DNA from: Vibrio sp. SCSIO 43137
GTDB lineage: Bacteria; Pseudomonadota; Gammaproteobacteria; Enterobacterales; Vibrionaceae
DNA length: 64,000 bases
Assembly (NCBI RefSeq): GCF_028201475.1
Contig: NZ_CP116383.1
Location: 682,001 to 746,000 of the forward strand
Reading direction: 5' to 3'
The first letter of the stretch is position 1. Each line of letters starts with the position of its first letter. The position numbers and the translations under genes are program-made. Of the stretch, positions 25,601-35,181 are shown in pieces. The notes beneath the pieces are model-generated. The model was not told the DNA's origin. It searched no databases and worked only from the letters and a program-made list of their open reading frames with translations.

Positions 25601-27249
25601 TTCCTGTTCGCTCCTCTATGCCATGGATAATACAGGCGAAGGCGGTGAAGTTGGCGGCGAACCAAAGCTATGTGGTTGAGCCATCACTGTGGGAGCAAAT
25701 GAACACAGTAACAGGTAAAGAAGGTGAACTGCATATTAGTGCTACGCCTATCTTGAGTGTCACAGAGCAGGCAAAAGGGTTGATAAGGTATCCATACGGA
25801 TGTGCTGAGCAGACCACCAGTAAAGCGTGGCCTTTCTTATTAGAAAGCCCTGAGTTGCAAGCCATGCAGGCCAAGGCAAGAGAAAGTCAAAAGCAACAGG
25901 GTAAAACGGTTACCGGTAATCGAGACGTGATTGCCGATTCGGTTCAGCGTTTGAGAAACATGCAAAGAGCCAATGGTGGTTTTGGCCTGTGGGATCGCTA
26001 TAGCAATGAGCAATATTGGTTAACAGCGTACATTACCGAGTTTTTGGCTCAAGCGGATAAGCACTATCCGGGGGTAGTGCCAAAAGAAATGCTAGACGAT
26101 GCCTACCGACGTCTCCGCGAATATTTGAACTACGATTCTAGTGATCGTTACGCATTAGCAAAAGCTTATGCGGCTTATCTTCTCAGTGAAAAGGGGTGGA
26201 TAAGCTACAGTGACTTAGATATCGAGATCGATAAGGAGATGAGAACCGGGCTTTCAAACCTTCAGCTCATCGCTAGTTTTAATAATGTCGGGGCAACGGA
26301 TTTAGCTAAGCGTAAGCTTAAAGAAATGAAGATGAGTCGTAATAGAGATGTTTATCATCGTGATTACGGATCAGAGCTACGAGATCTGGCTGCCGGCATC
26401 CTTATTTTGGACAAGATTGCTGAAAATGCGGAGTTGGAGGCTGAGGCGAGGGCACTGCAAATTGACTATATCGAAGAAGCTTCGCGACGTTCGGCTGAAG
26501 ATAACTGGATAAGCACCCAAGAGCGTGCGGCTCTGTTAAGAGCAGCGGTACTAACCAATCAAGAGAACAACCGTTCGTTAAACCTACTGATTAATGGCAA
26601 AGAAGAGACCATTAAAGACAGAGCTAGCCTACCACTTATTGCCAATACTATGATCGCCAATAAAGAGCAGAGCCCAATTTATGTTAAAGCTTTGGCTACA
26701 GGTTACTTGAAGAGCGAACAATCTCTGACTAAGCAGCATCCTTTCAATACTATCAATGTGGTAAGGGACTCAAACGTTAAACGAGTTTGGTATCAGGACA
26801 ATAAGAGATTAAGTATCTTCAGTGCGGATAAGCCAAGCCGAAAAGCGGTAAAAGTTGGTGATCGCATTGCGGTATACCTAATTGTTGAGTTAGATGAAAC
26901 CATACATAACGCCATGGTTATCGATAGAATTCCAGCAGGCTTTGTGTTGGAAAATCCAAACTTAGGCCAAGGCTTACCACTCGCTAGCATAGGTAACCCT
27001 GATATTAAAATCAGTGAGAGTGACTTTATTGAGTATCGTCAAGATCGCTTTGTGGTGTCCGGTGATCTGCAAAAGGGATACCGATACAAGTTTGGTTACA
27101 CCATGAGAGCAGAGGTTCCGGGAGAGTTTGTTGTGCCTCCACTCTTTGTTGAAGCCATGTATAAGCCTGAACTTCACTTTATAGGCGGCCATGCAGTGGA
27201 TGCTGACAACCAACAGAGTTCAGTTGTTATTACTTCTGAGCAGCAGTAA
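22612..27249 (+). CDS. Bacterial alpha-2-macroglobulin family protein
   Basis: A 1545-residue periplasmic protease-trap protein of the bacterial A2M (YfhM) type. The signal sequence (PLLLLPLLSFSAYA, cleavage near residue 29) has no lipobox Cys, unlike E. coli YfhM, so it is predicted to be soluble. A series of MG beta-domains fills the first two thirds. The thioester motif CAEQ (Cys1064) lies in YPYGCAEQTTSKAWP, followed by the all-helical thioester domain (MQRANGGFGLWDR) and a C-terminal receptor-like domain. A2M covalently traps proteases attacking the periplasm. The start at 22612 is chosen for AAGGAA and the signal peptide. It sits 18 bp ahead of pbpC, the classic A2M-PBP1C pair. Confidence 0.93.
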   Translation: MINNIIRYLARFSPLLLLPLLSFSAYALQESSITVIGNGPLVPKSAQQSIPVSFTNMEQVDIEILQVTDAKRLLKHHYLLDSLDTWNLRQLKHAYKSVFSDRYQLPKADQDVITSARLPIPQDLPSGWYLVVVKAPGDFSHFEIKHMLLSDIGIQARVNKQQAAFAVTRLSTGEAIEGAEIELLQEEQSEQVQLTDEKGLAYFNRQIKRTDLVIVAKGDEFGLLSMREVPLDLSEYKIGGRKFRDYEAYIYSNRDLVKPGESLPINVLLRNQDGEVLPLEEVDQLYLTVTDPRASTMVRETLSAQAAGYYSYSLRTSGDWKAGRYTVEVRLDPSSPEPVSQYQFQLEEFVPERMDLTLSGLSPFTIAGEKNQVELAGRYLFGAPAAGNVLKAELSYQPVHYFEGEYKGFFVGKKFRLNRYYEALEGQTMSEQGTLTLQLPTPESSDIKSPVKVAANFALQESGGAAIQRNATFISWKDKLIPGIKPASKSFAYQSSAQFDIALLAADGQSLKEGEVEVILEYNQGPYYWVYEEGSGWSREEQPEWKQIAKQALTLAEAPKSVSYSVDWGDYRLKVTDLASGVESVYPFYAGWFQGYDQQKAKPEHLTIHANQPSYSKEDKQTQVSIVSPMQGSLLVTLETEQVVWSKRIQVDKGDVTVDVPLLNNNGEPLNRHDVYLTATLTGQAAGVPKRYFGVVPLKLNREKRKLNITMTLPERIEPMKTLSIPVEVANLDDDQVGNTWVTVSIVDKGITNMTRYTPKDPYQYLFGQRRYSADIVDLFSRLYDTRPNPFAQPRFGGDLNQRLANNKDDLVESKTVILMSSPVELLGNMAVVEFDIPDYNGEGQIVATVFNDRQVGQLVQDSAISAPVVAELSVPRFVVAGDKTTTTADLFNNSGQKKAFSVQVLQDGQAKALINEQVVLDDGERWSRNVPFSIAKQSKVEQVEVGIKVSEQPLAYHPDGWVGSVLTAMKEKVLPVGENKDQEFKPEINIDRQWRIPVRSSMPWIIQAKAVKLAANQSYVVEPSLWEQMNTVTGKEGELHISATPILSVTEQAKGLIRYPYGCAEQTTSKAWPFLLESPELQAMQAKARESQKQQGKTVTGNRDVIADSVQRLRNMQRANGGFGLWDRYSNEQYWLTAYITEFLAQADKHYPGVVPKEMLDDAYRRLREYLNYDSSDRYALAKAYAAYLLSEKGWISYSDLDIEIDKEMRTGLSNLQLIASFNNVGATDLAKRKLKEMKMSRNRDVYHRDYGSELRDLAAGILILDKIAENAELEAEARALQIDYIEEASRRSAEDNWISTQERAALLRAAVLTNQENNRSLNLLINGKEETIKDRASLPLIANTMIANKEQSPIYVKALATGYLKSEQSLTKQHPFNTINVVRDSNVKRVWYQDNKRLSIFSADKPSRKAVKVGDRIAVYLIVELDETIHNAMVIDRIPAGFVLENPNLGQGLPLASIGNPDIKISESDFIEYRQDRFVVSGDLQKGYRYKFGYTMRAEVPGEFVVPPLFVEAMYKPELHFIGGHAVDADNQQSSVVITSEQQ

Positions 27250-27267
27250 GTGAAGGGTTGATTAAAG

Positions 27268-29433
27268 GTGTTTAATAGAGGAGCGGAATATCGAAAAGCT
27301 CGATGGCTGGTTGCGTTAGGCTTAAGTTTGGCGTTATTGGTTGCTTTGGCGAACTTTCTTTATCCGCTTCCTCCCCTCTATCCCGATGGCCCTTCTACTG
27401 TGGTTGTTTCAAAGGAGGGCGTGGTATTACGCTCATTTGGTAACAAACTAGGTGTGCACCGTTATCAAACCTCTGTCGGACAGGTCGATCCCTTCTATAT
27501 TGAAGCACTACTGAACTACGAAGACCGCTGGTTTTATTATCACCCCGGAGTGAACCCATTTTCTCTTGTCCGGGCGCTTTGGCAGTGGGGAGTCAATGGT
27601 CGGGTGATCTCGGGTGGCTCTACCTTGACTATGCAGATAGCGAGGCAGATAGATCCGCATTCAAGGTCGATATCTGGCAAATTGAAACAGATATGGCGAG
27701 CGTTGCAGTTAGAGTGGCGTTATAGCAAAGATGAATTGCTGACACTTTATCTAAACCTTGCTCCTTTTGGCGGTAATATCGAAGGGGTGGAAGCGGCCGC
27801 CCAGCGATACTTTTCAAAATCAGCATCCAACTTAACCAAAAATGAGGCTGCCATGTTAGTGGTGATGCCTCAAATGCCATCCTTAAATCGTCCGGATAGA
27901 TACCCCGAACGAGCGAAAAAAGTTCGCAATAAGGTACTCGCACGTATTACGGAAAGTGGCTTGCTTAGCGAAGAAGAGTATCAGCTACTTATACAAGAAC
28001 CGGTTGCGGTTCGTTGGCATCAATCACCTTTTTTTGCACCTTTGTTAAGCCAGAAGTTACATAGAGATAAGCCCGATGATGAAGTCATTACGACCACGAT
28101 AGACTTTGGCCTTCAGCAAAAAATAAACAAGGTATTCGCCCAAAAAAAATATGCGCTGCCAGCCAAAACTTCCGCAGCGGTACTGATTGTGGATAACGCC
28201 AGTGCAGAGGTGCTTGCTTATCAAGGCTCAATCGACTTTTCCGATCTGGAGCGTTTTGCCCATATTGATATGACTCAGGCAACACGTTCACCCGGCTCTA
28301 CATTAAAGCCGTTTATTTACGGAGTGGCATTGGATATGGGGCTTATCCATAGTGAAAGTCTGTTAAGTGATGTGCCTTCTTCTTTCTCTGGTTACAAGCC
28401 AAGTAATCTGAACGGTAAGTTCCTTGGGGCGGTAAGCGTGAGTAATGCATTGAAACTGTCACTAAACGTACCAGCGATACAAGTGCTGAACCGGGTGACA
28501 CCAGAAGTGTTTGACCAGAAGCTGAAGCAGGCCGGTATCCATTTACAGCACAAAAAGGCCAATTTAAGTATCGGCTTAGGGGGGACAGGCACCAATCTGT
28601 TTGATCTGGTTGCTTTATATCGTTCTCTTGCTAATCAAGGAATGGTCTCTAGTTTAAAGATATCTCCTTCACAAGCACAGGGCCGGGGGAAGTCGTTGCT
28701 AAGTCCTGAGAGCAGTTGGATTATCTTTGATACCTTAAGTGACTTAAGCGCACCCGATAGGGTGGTGCCTACGTCACGAAGAAAAATAGCCTGGAAAACG
28801 GGAACCAGCTACGGCTATCGTGATTTTTGGTCTGTAGGGGTAAGCCCTGATTATACGGTAGCAGTTTGGATTGGTAGGCCTGACTCTAGTCCAGTTGTCG
28901 GCTATTTAGGGGCAACGCAGGCTGCGCCGTTAATGTTTGATCTGTTTGATCTGTTACCAAGGGATAAATTACAACTTACTAAACCAGAAAAGGTAAAAAG
29001 GGTACTCACTTGTTGGCCGGGTGGGCGTGCTTATGCCAATAGTCCTGAAGGGCGCTGTCTGCGTAAAAAGTACACCTTAACCATAGACAAGTTAACCCCA
29101 CCGACTATGCAGAGTAATGGAAACTTTGTTTTGGGGGATAAATGGCCGAGCCGATTACATGTATGGCAAAAGCAGCGGGCGGTAGTAAACCGTGAAGAAC
29201 AACAAGAGAAAGTGATGATTACAACGCTTCGCTCCGGGCAACATTATTATCAGTCACAGCTTGACCGTTTGCCTCTTAAAACAAATTTGCAGTCACCGGA
29301 GGTGAGTTGGTTTATTAACCATAAACCGTACAACGAAAAGACACTCGTTCTTAAAGACTTCAAGAACGAGGTCAATATAACAGCCTGTTTAAATGCGGTA
29401 TGCGATAAAAAGGTTATCTATATCCACGATTAA
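27268..29433 (+). CDS. pbpC: Penicillin-binding protein 1C
   Basis: A 721-residue bifunctional peptidoglycan synthase. An N-terminal membrane anchor (about 12-32) is followed by a GT51 transglycosylase domain with [21 protein letters not shown] and [13 protein letters not shown] transpeptidase domain follows with SPGSTLKPF (SxxK), SLN and [12 protein letters not shown] (KTG). A C-terminal PBP1C-specific domain carries the [15 protein letters not shown] region. The start is GTG at 27268; the ribosome-binding site is modest. PBP1C with A2M is thought to repair the wall after breach while A2M traps invading proteases. The stop overlaps that of the convergent smpB by 2 nt. Confidence 0.94.
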   Translation: MFNRGAEYRKARWLVALGLSLALLVALANFLYPLPPLYPDGPSTVVVSKEGVVLRSFGNKLGVHRYQTSVGQVDPFYIEALLNYEDRWFYYHPGVNPFSLVRALWQWGVNGRVISGGSTLTMQIARQIDPHSRSISGKLKQIWRALQLEWRYSKDELLTLYLNLAPFGGNIEGVEAAAQRYFSKSASNLTKNEAAMLVVMPQMPSLNRPDRYPERAKKVRNKVLARITESGLLSEEEYQLLIQEPVAVRWHQSPFFAPLLSQKLHRDKPDDEVITTTIDFGLQQKINKVFAQKKYALPAKTSAAVLIVDNASAEVLAYQGSIDFSDLERFAHIDMTQATRSPGSTLKPFIYGVALDMGLIHSESLLSDVPSSFSGYKPSNLNGKFLGAVSVSNALKLSLNVPAIQVLNRVTPEVFDQKLKQAGIHLQHKKANLSIGLGGTGTNLFDLVALYRSLANQGMVSSLKISPSQAQGRGKSLLSPESSWIIFDTLSDLSAPDRVVPTSRRKIAWKTGTSYGYRDFWSVGVSPDYTVAVWIGRPDSSPVVGYLGATQAAPLMFDLFDLLPRDKLQLTKPEKVKRVLTCWPGGRAYANSPEGRCLRKKYTLTIDKLTPPTMQSNGNFVLGDKWPSRLHVWQKQRAVVNREEQQEKVMITTLRSGQHYYQSQLDRLPLKTNLQSPEVSWFINHKPYNEKTLVLKDFKNEVNITACLNAVCDKKVIYIHD

Positions 29434-29915
29434 CGCAAGCTGCTCTTCATGATTCGAGCTTTATCGCGTGCCCAGTCTTTCTCTTTCATATCAGTACGTT
29501 TGTCGTGAAGTTTTTTACCCTTCGCCACACCGATTTTGATTTTTACCCATGAGCGAGACCAGTAAAGTGACAGCGCAGCCAGCGTCATCCCTTCACGGTT
29601 AATGCGTCCGAACAGGTTGTCTAACTCTCTTCTGGAAAGCAGCAGTTTACGAACCCTTGTCGGGTTAGCCACAACATGGGTAGAGGCCTGATTTAGCGGG
29701 GTGATGGTCATGCCGCTGATAAAGGCTTCACCGTCGCGCATAAACACGTAGCTTTCCGCAATATTAACTTTGCCCTGGCGAAGTGATTTTACTTCCCAGC
29801 CCTGAAGCTCAAGCCCCGCTTCTATCTCATCATCGATGAAATACTCGTGGCGAACTTTTTTATTTAGCGCAATAGTGTTACTAGTTGCTTTGGTTTTTGA
29901 TTTTTTCTTTGCCAT
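29430..29915 (-). CDS. smpB: SsrA-binding protein SmpB
   Basis: A 161-residue OB-fold RNA-binding protein: MAKKKSKTK start, then [40 protein letters not shown] and a basic tail [25 protein letters not shown] that mimics the codon-anticodon helix in the ribosomal decoding centre. It delivers tmRNA to stalled ribosomes. The start at 29915 gives the standard length; the longer upstream frame is not family-like. ssrA lies 7 kb away, separated by the A2M-pbpC pair. The gene is divergent from ratA, 106 bp apart. Confidence 0.97.
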   Translation of the reverse strand: MAKKKSKTKATSNTIALNKKVRHEYFIDDEIEAGLELQGWEVKSLRQGKVNIAESYVFMRDGEAFISGMTITPLNQASTHVVANPTRVRKLLLSRRELDNLFGRINREGMTLAALSLYWSRSWVKIKIGVAKGKKLHDKRTDMKEKDWARDKARIMKSSLR

Positions 29916-30021
29916 AATGGCGTCATTATACGGATACTCCCTTGGTTGGGAAATCCTTATTTTGGCTGTATCCCTTGATATATTAGAAAAAATTGCTAAC
30001 CGCAAAGTGACGAGAGAAGTT

Positions 30022-30450
30022 ATGCCGCAAGTGAGACGTTCTGCATTAGTGTCTTTTAGTGCCGAGCAAATGTATAAGCTGGTGAACGATGTAGCCAGTT
30101 ATCCGGAGTTTCTGCCCGGCTGTTCCGGTGCACAAGTTTTACAGCAGAGCGAATCTGCCATGGTTGCCTCTGTGGATGTGTCCAAAGCCGGCATCAGCAA
30201 AACCTTTACTACCTCCAATATTCTTGAAAATGGCAGCGCCATTTTGATGGAGCTGGTGGACGGGCCGTTTAAAACCCTGAAAGGCGGATGGTATTTTACT
30301 GAGCTGGACGAGTCGGCCTGTAAGGTAGAGCTTAAGCTGGACTTTGAGTTTTCCAGTAAACTGATTGAGATGGCGTTTGGTAAAGTTTTTAATGAGCTGA
30401 CTAATAATATGGTGAACGCTTTCACTCAACGCGCGAAGCAGGTGTATTAA
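30022..30450 (+). CDS. ratA: RatA, START/Coq10-like protein
   Basis: A 142-residue protein of the Coq10/SRPBCC (START-like) fold: [34 protein letters not shown], then a C-terminal [30 protein letters not shown]. coli RatA was reported to bind 50S subunits and block 70S formation; the fold is that of coenzyme Q-binding Coq10, so a role in respiratory quinone handling is also proposed. The start at 30022 follows GAGAGAAG and matches the family; the frame extends upstream only by chance across the smpB promoter. rnfH follows after 19 bp. Confidence 0.94.
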   Translation: MPQVRRSALVSFSAEQMYKLVNDVASYPEFLPGCSGAQVLQQSESAMVASVDVSKAGISKTFTTSNILENGSAILMELVDGPFKTLKGGWYFTELDESACKVELKLDFEFSSKLIEMAFGKVFNELTNNMVNAFTQRAKQVY

Positions 30451-30469
30451 TGAGAGTATTGAATCCAAT

Positions 30470-30764
30470 ATGATCCATGTAGAGGTGGTGTATGCCCTGC
30501 CACATGAGCAGCGCGTATTCCCAGACCATTGATAAAAACCTGACCGTAGAAGAGATTATTCTTCACTCCGGTATTTTGGAAGTGTATCCGGAAATCGATC
30601 TGAAAAAGAATAAGGTTGGTATCTTTAGCCGCAATGTGAAGCTAAATGCGACGGTACGCGATCAAGACAGAATCGAGATTTACCGCCCGCTGCTGGCCGA
30701 TCCAAAAGAGATTCGCCGTAAAAGAGCTGAGCAGGCCAAACAAAAAGAGAAAGAGGCGAAATAG
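30470..30764 (+). pseudogene. rnfH: RnfH (RatB/UPF0125) with apparent +1 frameshift
   Basis: The natural start ATG 30470 gives [17 protein letters not shown], exactly the beginning of RnfH/UPF0125 proteins, but this frame ends at TGA 30530-30532. The remaining family sequence ([35 protein letters not shown]...[19 protein letters not shown]) is in the next frame and continues to 30764. The junction is at TTCCCAGACC (about 30518-30527), so one extra base, most likely in the CCC run, explains it. A frame opening at ATG 30492 would make a 90-residue product lacking the first beta strand. Options are a real frameshift mutation, programmed shifting or a sequencing error. RnfH is a ubiquitin-like protein of uncertain role. 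Confidence 0.8.
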
Positions 30765-30821
30765 CTTGTGTTTACTGTACTAAGCAACAAATATAGTACT
30801 AAGTAATTAATAGCGAATAGC

Positions 30822-30847
30822 AAAAAGGCTCCGTCAGGAGCCTTTTT
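30822..30847. terminator. Bidirectional terminator between rnfH and bamE
   Basis: AAAAAGGCTCC (30822-30832) pairs with GGAGCCTTTTT (30837-30847) over a GTCA loop, with A/T runs on both sides. It serves both convergent genes. Confidence 0.93.
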
Positions 30848-30866
30848 CGATCAGGATATCAGGCGT

Positions 30867-31226
30867 TTATCGAATACCTTCGAAGAAGCCTTCACCTTCA
30901 GGGAAGTCGCCGCTGATATTTAGCAGGCTACCTTCAGGATTAAATTTGACGATCAGGTTTTTCTGGATTGGATCGTTATGGCCTTCGGTGTGCAGGTAAA
31001 TGTAGTACCAGGTATCCGGGTAGCCGTTCTCTACCAGCATTGGCGAGCCCATTACGAAACGAACCTGTTCCTTGGTCATACCAAATTTTAGTTTGTCGAC
31101 TGCTTCCTGCTCTACGTAATTGCCCTGATTAATGTCGATTCGGTAAACGAGTTTCTCAACTACTGAGCAGCCCGTTAGCATGGTGAAGGCTAGAGGAATT
31201 GCAACTAACCACTTCTTAAATTGCAT
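30867..31226 (-). CDS. bamE: Outer membrane assembly factor BamE
   Basis: A 119-residue outer-membrane lipoprotein (SmpA/OmlA family). The signal peptide ends in MLTGC, placing the lipidated Cys at residue 20. The domain carries [37 protein letters not shown] and DTWYYIY, the core BamE motif that binds phosphatidylglycerol and BamD. It is part of the BAM complex that folds outer-membrane beta-barrels. It is transcribed toward the shared terminator at 30822, with recN upstream on the same strand. Confidence 0.96.
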   Translation of the reverse strand: MQFKKWLVAIPLAFTMLTGCSVVEKLVYRIDINQGNYVEQEAVDKLKFGMTKEQVRFVMGSPMLVENGYPDTWYYIYLHTEGHNDPIQKNLIVKFNPEGSLLNISGDFPEGEGFFEGIR

Positions 31227-31368
31227 AGTCGGTAAATCTTATCTAGTAAAAGGTTTAAACAAAACTCGGCAGATGATAAACAAGCTTGACCAAGAAGTAA
31301 AAGGTGCCGTTCATTTGGCTCTTTTTATGACCACGTTTTTTGCGTTTTGTTGCAAATTAAGTAAAAGA

Positions 31369-31389
31369 AAAGGGAGCAGCGCTCCCTTT
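31369..31389 (-). terminator. recN terminator
   Basis: AAAGGGAGC (31369-31377) pairs with GCTCCCTTT (31381-31389) over a 3-nt loop. On the minus strand it is followed by a T-rich tail, 20 nt after the recN stop. Confidence 0.88.
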
Positions 31390-31409
31390 GTACAACAAGT
31401 GCTTGATCT

Positions 31410-33071
31410 TTATGCAGCAAGCAGTTCTTTGGCGTTGGCCAGAGTTGAATCGGTGATCTGGCTGCCGCCCAGCAGACGTGCCAGCTCTGAAATACGCTGT
31501 TCTTCGCTGAGAACGTGCATCTGGGTTTCGGTTTTGCCTGCTTTGGTCTGCTTGGCAACAAACAGCTGCTGATGACCACATCCCGCAACTTGGGGCAGGT
31601 GAGTAACACACAGTACCTGAGTGGACTCACCCAATGTTCTCAGCATTTTACCCACTACGGCAGCAGTCGGGCCACTGATACCGACATCCACTTCATCGAA
31701 AATCAGGCTTGGGGTATCAACTTTCTGCGCTGTAATCACCTGAATAGCCAGTGAGATTCGTGAAAGTTCACCACCCGATGCCACTTTCGCGATTGGCTGC
31801 ATTGGCTGGCCGGGGTTGGTAGAGACAAGGAAGGTGATCTGGTCAATACCCAGTGGAGAGGCGTGTCCGGATTCACTTTCTACCTCAATATGGAACTTGG
31901 CTTTTTCCATACTCAGTTCATGCATGCTTTTGCTGATCAGCTTATCCAGCTCTTTGGCGTAACGCCTGCGTGACTTACTCAGTTTCTCGGCACTGGTTAC
32001 AAAACACTGATAGAGGGATTCTACTTCCTCTTCGATGGCTTGCAGTTTTTCATCTGAGCAGTCCAGCGCATCGATCTGTTGCAGCAGATCCTGATGGTGC
32101 TGGTACAGGTCGTCAGCCATTACATGGTGTTTGCGGGAAATGGACATTACTTTTGAGAAGCGTTCTTCCACAAAGGCCATGCGCTCCGGATCCATTTCAA
32201 TACCGTCAACGTAGCCACGCAGTTCGCTGCTGGCTTCTTCAACCTGAATAATGGCTTCTTCCAGCATAGCCGGCAGGTTAGCGAGCTGCTTATCCAGTTC
32301 GGCAAGTTGCAGAAGGGACTGGCTGGCAGACTGAAGCATACTTAGGGCATTCACCTCTTCGCCTTCATACAGTACATCGATGGCCTGCTGGCAGTTAACA
32401 GCCAGTTCACCGCTGTTGGCTAAGCGTTTATGCTCTTGCTCCAGCTCAGCAAATTCGGTTTCGCCCAGAGCCAGTTCATTCAGCTCTTTAATCTGATACT
32501 CCAGCAGTTGCTTCTGTGCCTGATTCTCCTGACTGTTCTGCTTTAGCTCTTTCAGGCGGTTTTTCGCCTGACGCCATGTAGCGTAATGTTGACGGGTTTT
32601 GTCCAGCAGGTTCAGGTGACCGGCGTACTGGTCAAGCATAGAGAGCTGATAGTCGCTTTTCATTAGCTGGTGGTGAGCGTGCTGGCCGTGAATATTGATA
32701 AGCTTCTGGCCGATGGCTTTAAGTTGAGAGAGAGGGACAGGGCTGCCGTTGATAAATGCACGTGAGCGGCCGTCTTTGCTGATCAGGCGGCGTAATATAC
32801 AGTCGTTACCGTCCAGTAGGTCGTTATCTTCCAGCCAGCGGGTAGCGTGCAGGTTATTGTCGAGCTGGAAAGTGGCGCACACTTCCGTTTTCTCTTCTCC
32901 CTGACGAACCATACCGGTTTCAGCGCGGCCGCCTAAACAGAGCCCCAGCGCATCAATGGCGATGGATTTACCGGCGCCGGTCTCACCTGTGATGGTGGTC
33001 ATTCCTGAGGAGAGTTCGAGTTGTAACGATTTTACGATAGCAAAGTTATTAACGCTTAAATCAGCCAGCAT
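31410..33071 (-). CDS. recN: DNA repair protein RecN
   Basis: A 553-residue SMC-like ATPase. Walker [15 protein letters not shown] (about 30-43) is near the N-terminus, two long coiled-coil arms occupy about 160-370, and the ABC signature [14 protein letters not shown] and Walker [13 protein letters not shown] (about 440-470) are near the C-terminus. RecN aids double-strand-break repair and cohesion of sister chromatids, and is one of the most strongly SOS-induced proteins. Three LexA boxes lie directly upstream (33099-33165), predicting tight SOS control. Confidence 0.97.
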   Translation of the reverse strand: MLADLSVNNFAIVKSLQLELSSGMTTITGETGAGKSIAIDALGLCLGGRAETGMVRQGEEKTEVCATFQLDNNLHATRWLEDNDLLDGNDCILRRLISKDGRSRAFINGSPVPLSQLKAIGQKLINIHGQHAHHQLMKSDYQLSMLDQYAGHLNLLDKTRQHYATWRQAKNRLKELKQNSQENQAQKQLLEYQIKELNELALGETEFAELEQEHKRLANSGELAVNCQQAIDVLYEGEEVNALSMLQSASQSLLQLAELDKQLANLPAMLEEAIIQVEEASSELRGYVDGIEMDPERMAFVEERFSKVMSISRKHHVMADDLYQHHQDLLQQIDALDCSDEKLQAIEEEVESLYQCFVTSAEKLSKSRRRYAKELDKLISKSMHELSMEKAKFHIEVESESGHASPLGIDQITFLVSTNPGQPMQPIAKVASGGELSRISLAIQVITAQKVDTPSLIFDEVDVGISGPTAAVVGKMLRTLGESTQVLCVTHLPQVAGCGHQQLFVAKQTKAGKTETQMHVLSEEQRISELARLLGGSQITDSTLANAKELLAA

Positions 33072-33098
33072 GTCGGATACCTGTGTAAATAATCAATA

Positions 33099-33165
33099 CT
33101 GTATGCTCGAACAGTATATACTGATTTTTTGTACAGTAAAGTTGCGAGGCTGTTTTTTTATACAG
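33099..33165 (-). promoter_or_regulatory. Three LexA (SOS) boxes upstream of recN
   Basis: CTGT-N8-ACAG occurs at 33099-33114 and 33150-33165. A near match, CTGA-N8-ACAG, lies at 33121-33136. All three fit the LexA operator consensus of gammaproteobacteria and lie 28-95 bp from the recN start codon, as in other multi-box recN promoters. Confidence 0.9.
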
Positions 33166-33204
33166 TAGATCTGAAACTGTGACTGCGGTTAATAACGGGG
33201 CGAT

Positions 33205-34089
33205 CTAAAACAGTTTGCTCGACCAACCCAGTTTGTTCCTTAGTACATGGTAATAGCTGTACTCTTCCGGATGGATAAGCTTAAGGACATTGTTGCTCTT
33301 AAAGATGCTTACTTCGTCACCGGCAGAAACGGGCAGGGAGATCTGGCCGTCGCAGCTTACTTCTAGTGTTCCGCGGTTATTTGGCGATACCACTAAGCGT
33401 ACTTTTTTATCACCGTCGACCACCAATGGTCTGCTGGATAAGGTATGCGGGAACATAGGGACGATAGAGATAGCGTTCAGGCTGGGTGAAAGAATCGGGC
33501 CGCCACCGGAAAGGGAATAGGCAGTAGAACCGGTCGGGGTAGAAACAATCAGGCCGTCAGAGCGTTGAGAGAAGGCGAAAGTACTGTCGATATACACCTC
33601 GAACTCAATCATATGGGCGATCTTGTCCGGGTGCAGAACCACTTCGTTTAGTGCAGCGTTATGGCTTCTTAGCTGACCATGGCGGTAAACTTCCGCTTCA
33701 AGCAGAAAACGCTCTTCTACTGTGTAGTGGCCTTCCAATACGTTTTTCAGAATTAGCTTAAAATCTTCCGGATTTAAATCTGTCAGAAAGCCGAGGTTGC
33801 CACGGTTAATACCTATAACAGAGATATCAAAGCGGGAGAGTACCCGCGCCGCGCCAAGCATATTACCGTCACCACCGACAACAATGGCCAGATCGGCCTG
33901 TTCCCCGATGGAAAGCAGGTTGGTAAAGTACTCATTTGGAATATCATCCAGAATATCGGCTAATCTGTCGTCGATTACAGCACGGTAGCCTTCAGCGATA
34001 AGCCAGTTAAACAGGTCTTTATGGGTCTGAACGGCTTTATGGTCTCGTGGTTTACCGATAATTCCGACGACTTTAAAGGGCTTTTTCAT
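33205..34089 (-). CDS. nadK: NAD kinase
   Basis: A 294-residue cytoplasmic enzyme phosphorylating NAD to NADP. The [17 protein letters not shown] motif (GGDG, about 71-74) is the diphosphate-binding/catalytic segment. [19 protein letters not shown] and the glycine-rich [21 protein letters not shown] are the other family landmarks, followed by [11 protein letters not shown]. Length is standard. It is divergent from grpE and precedes recN on the same strand, separated from it by the LexA-controlled region. Confidence 0.97.
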   Translation of the reverse strand: MKKPFKVVGIIGKPRDHKAVQTHKDLFNWLIAEGYRAVIDDRLADILDDIPNEYFTNLLSIGEQADLAIVVGGDGNMLGAARVLSRFDISVIGINRGNLGFLTDLNPEDFKLILKNVLEGHYTVEERFLLEAEVYRHGQLRSHNAALNEVVLHPDKIAHMIEFEVYIDSTFAFSQRSDGLIVSTPTGSTAYSLSGGGPILSPSLNAISIVPMFPHTLSSRPLVVDGDKKVRLVVSPNNRGTLEVSCDGQISLPVSAGDEVSIFKSNNVLKLIHPEEYSYYHVLRNKLGWSSKLF

Positions 34090-34128
34090 GCAGATAATCC
34101 AAATACAGATTAAAGGAAGCGGTTTACG

Positions 34129-34157
34129 CTTGAATCATTAATATCAATCCCCATAAT
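34129..34157 (+). promoter_or_regulatory. Sigma-32 type promoter for grpE
   Basis: CTTGAAT (34129-34135), a 13-bp spacer and CCCCATAAT (34149-34157) match the heat-shock sigma consensus CTTGAAA...CCCCATNT, about 100 bp upstream of grpE. Confidence 0.85.
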
Positions 34158-34256
34158 AAAGGCAACTAAATCTAATACGCGAGTTTTATTTTAAATTTAG
34201 GTTGGTTTGCCGCAAAACTTGTGTAGAAAAGTCGAATTTCGAAGTCTGGAGATATC

Positions 34257-34877
34257 ATGAGCAACGACGAAAAAAAGATACAGGAAGAAGAACTACAACA
34301 GCAGGAAGCTGCAGAGCAGGCGATAGATGCTGAAGCAGAAGTAGAAGCTGTTGGTACTGATGCTGATATCGATTGGAATGAAGAAACCGTTCAGGACGAG
34401 CAGGAAGCCAAAATTGCTCAGCTTGAAGCTGCGCTGCTTCAGAGTGAAGCAAAAGTAAAAGATCAGCAGGATTCTGTACTACGCGCTAAAGCTGAAATCG
34501 AAAACATGCGTCGTCGTACTGAACAAGAGATCGATAAAGCGCGTAAATACGCACTGAACAAATTTGCTGAAGAGCTGCTGCCGGTTATTGATAATCTGGA
34601 GCGTGCGATTCAGGCAGCAGACACTGAAAACGAAGTAGTTAAACCTATCGTTGAAGGTGTTGAGCTGACTCATAAAACCTTTATTGATGCGGTGGCTAAG
34701 TTTGGCCTTAAAGAGATCAACCCTGAAGGTGAAGCCTTCAACCCTGAATTGCATCAGGCGATGTCTATTCAGGAGAGTGCCGATCACGAACCTAACAGCG
34801 TTATCTTTGTTATGCAGAAAGGTTATGAGCTGAACGGCCGTGTCGTTCGTCCGGCGATGGTGATGGTATCTAAGTAA
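34257..34877 (+). CDS. grpE: Nucleotide exchange factor GrpE
   Basis: A 206-residue co-chaperone releasing ADP from DnaK. A Glu/Gln-rich disordered N-terminus (about 1-45) leads to a long dimerising coiled coil (about 55-140, with [42 protein letters not shown]). The C-terminal beta domain (GVELTHKTF...[13 protein letters not shown]...[15 protein letters not shown]) contacts the DnaK ATPase lobe. CTGGAGATATC precedes the ATG. It is driven by a sigma-32 type promoter and closed by a terminator at 34903. Confidence 0.97.
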   Translation: MSNDEKKIQEEELQQQEAAEQAIDAEAEVEAVGTDADIDWNEETVQDEQEAKIAQLEAALLQSEAKVKDQQDSVLRAKAEIENMRRRTEQEIDKARKYALNKFAEELLPVIDNLERAIQAADTENEVVKPIVEGVELTHKTFIDAVAKFGLKEINPEGEAFNPELHQAMSIQESADHEPNSVIFVMQKGYELNGRVVRPAMVMVSK

Positions 34878-34902
34878 TTCATCCCCTTGAATGGTTAAAC
34901 GT

Positions 34903-34929
34903 AAAGGAGAGGCAATGCCTCTCCTTTTT
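34903..34929 (+). terminator. grpE terminator
   Basis: AAAGGAGAGGC (34903-34913) pairs with GCCTCTCCTTT (34917-34927) over AAT, and T residues continue to 34929. Confidence 0.93.
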
Positions 34930-35181
34930 CTTTTCGGCCTGCCGAAGCAGGCTTTCTGATTGAACTCTCTATCCCACCAGTTATTTCATCTCCGTATGGG
35001 GAAACGTCTATTTATCCACCAAATTGCAGATAAATTTCCTATACGAAACTTGTTACATTATTGTGAATAAATGCTTTCATTTGTAACTTTTGTGTGTATT
35101 ATTTGCGATTCGGTAGCGCTGAAGCTGGCGTAAAAAACTATAAAACCAAAATATATAAACACAACATTCTGGAGATAGAAG

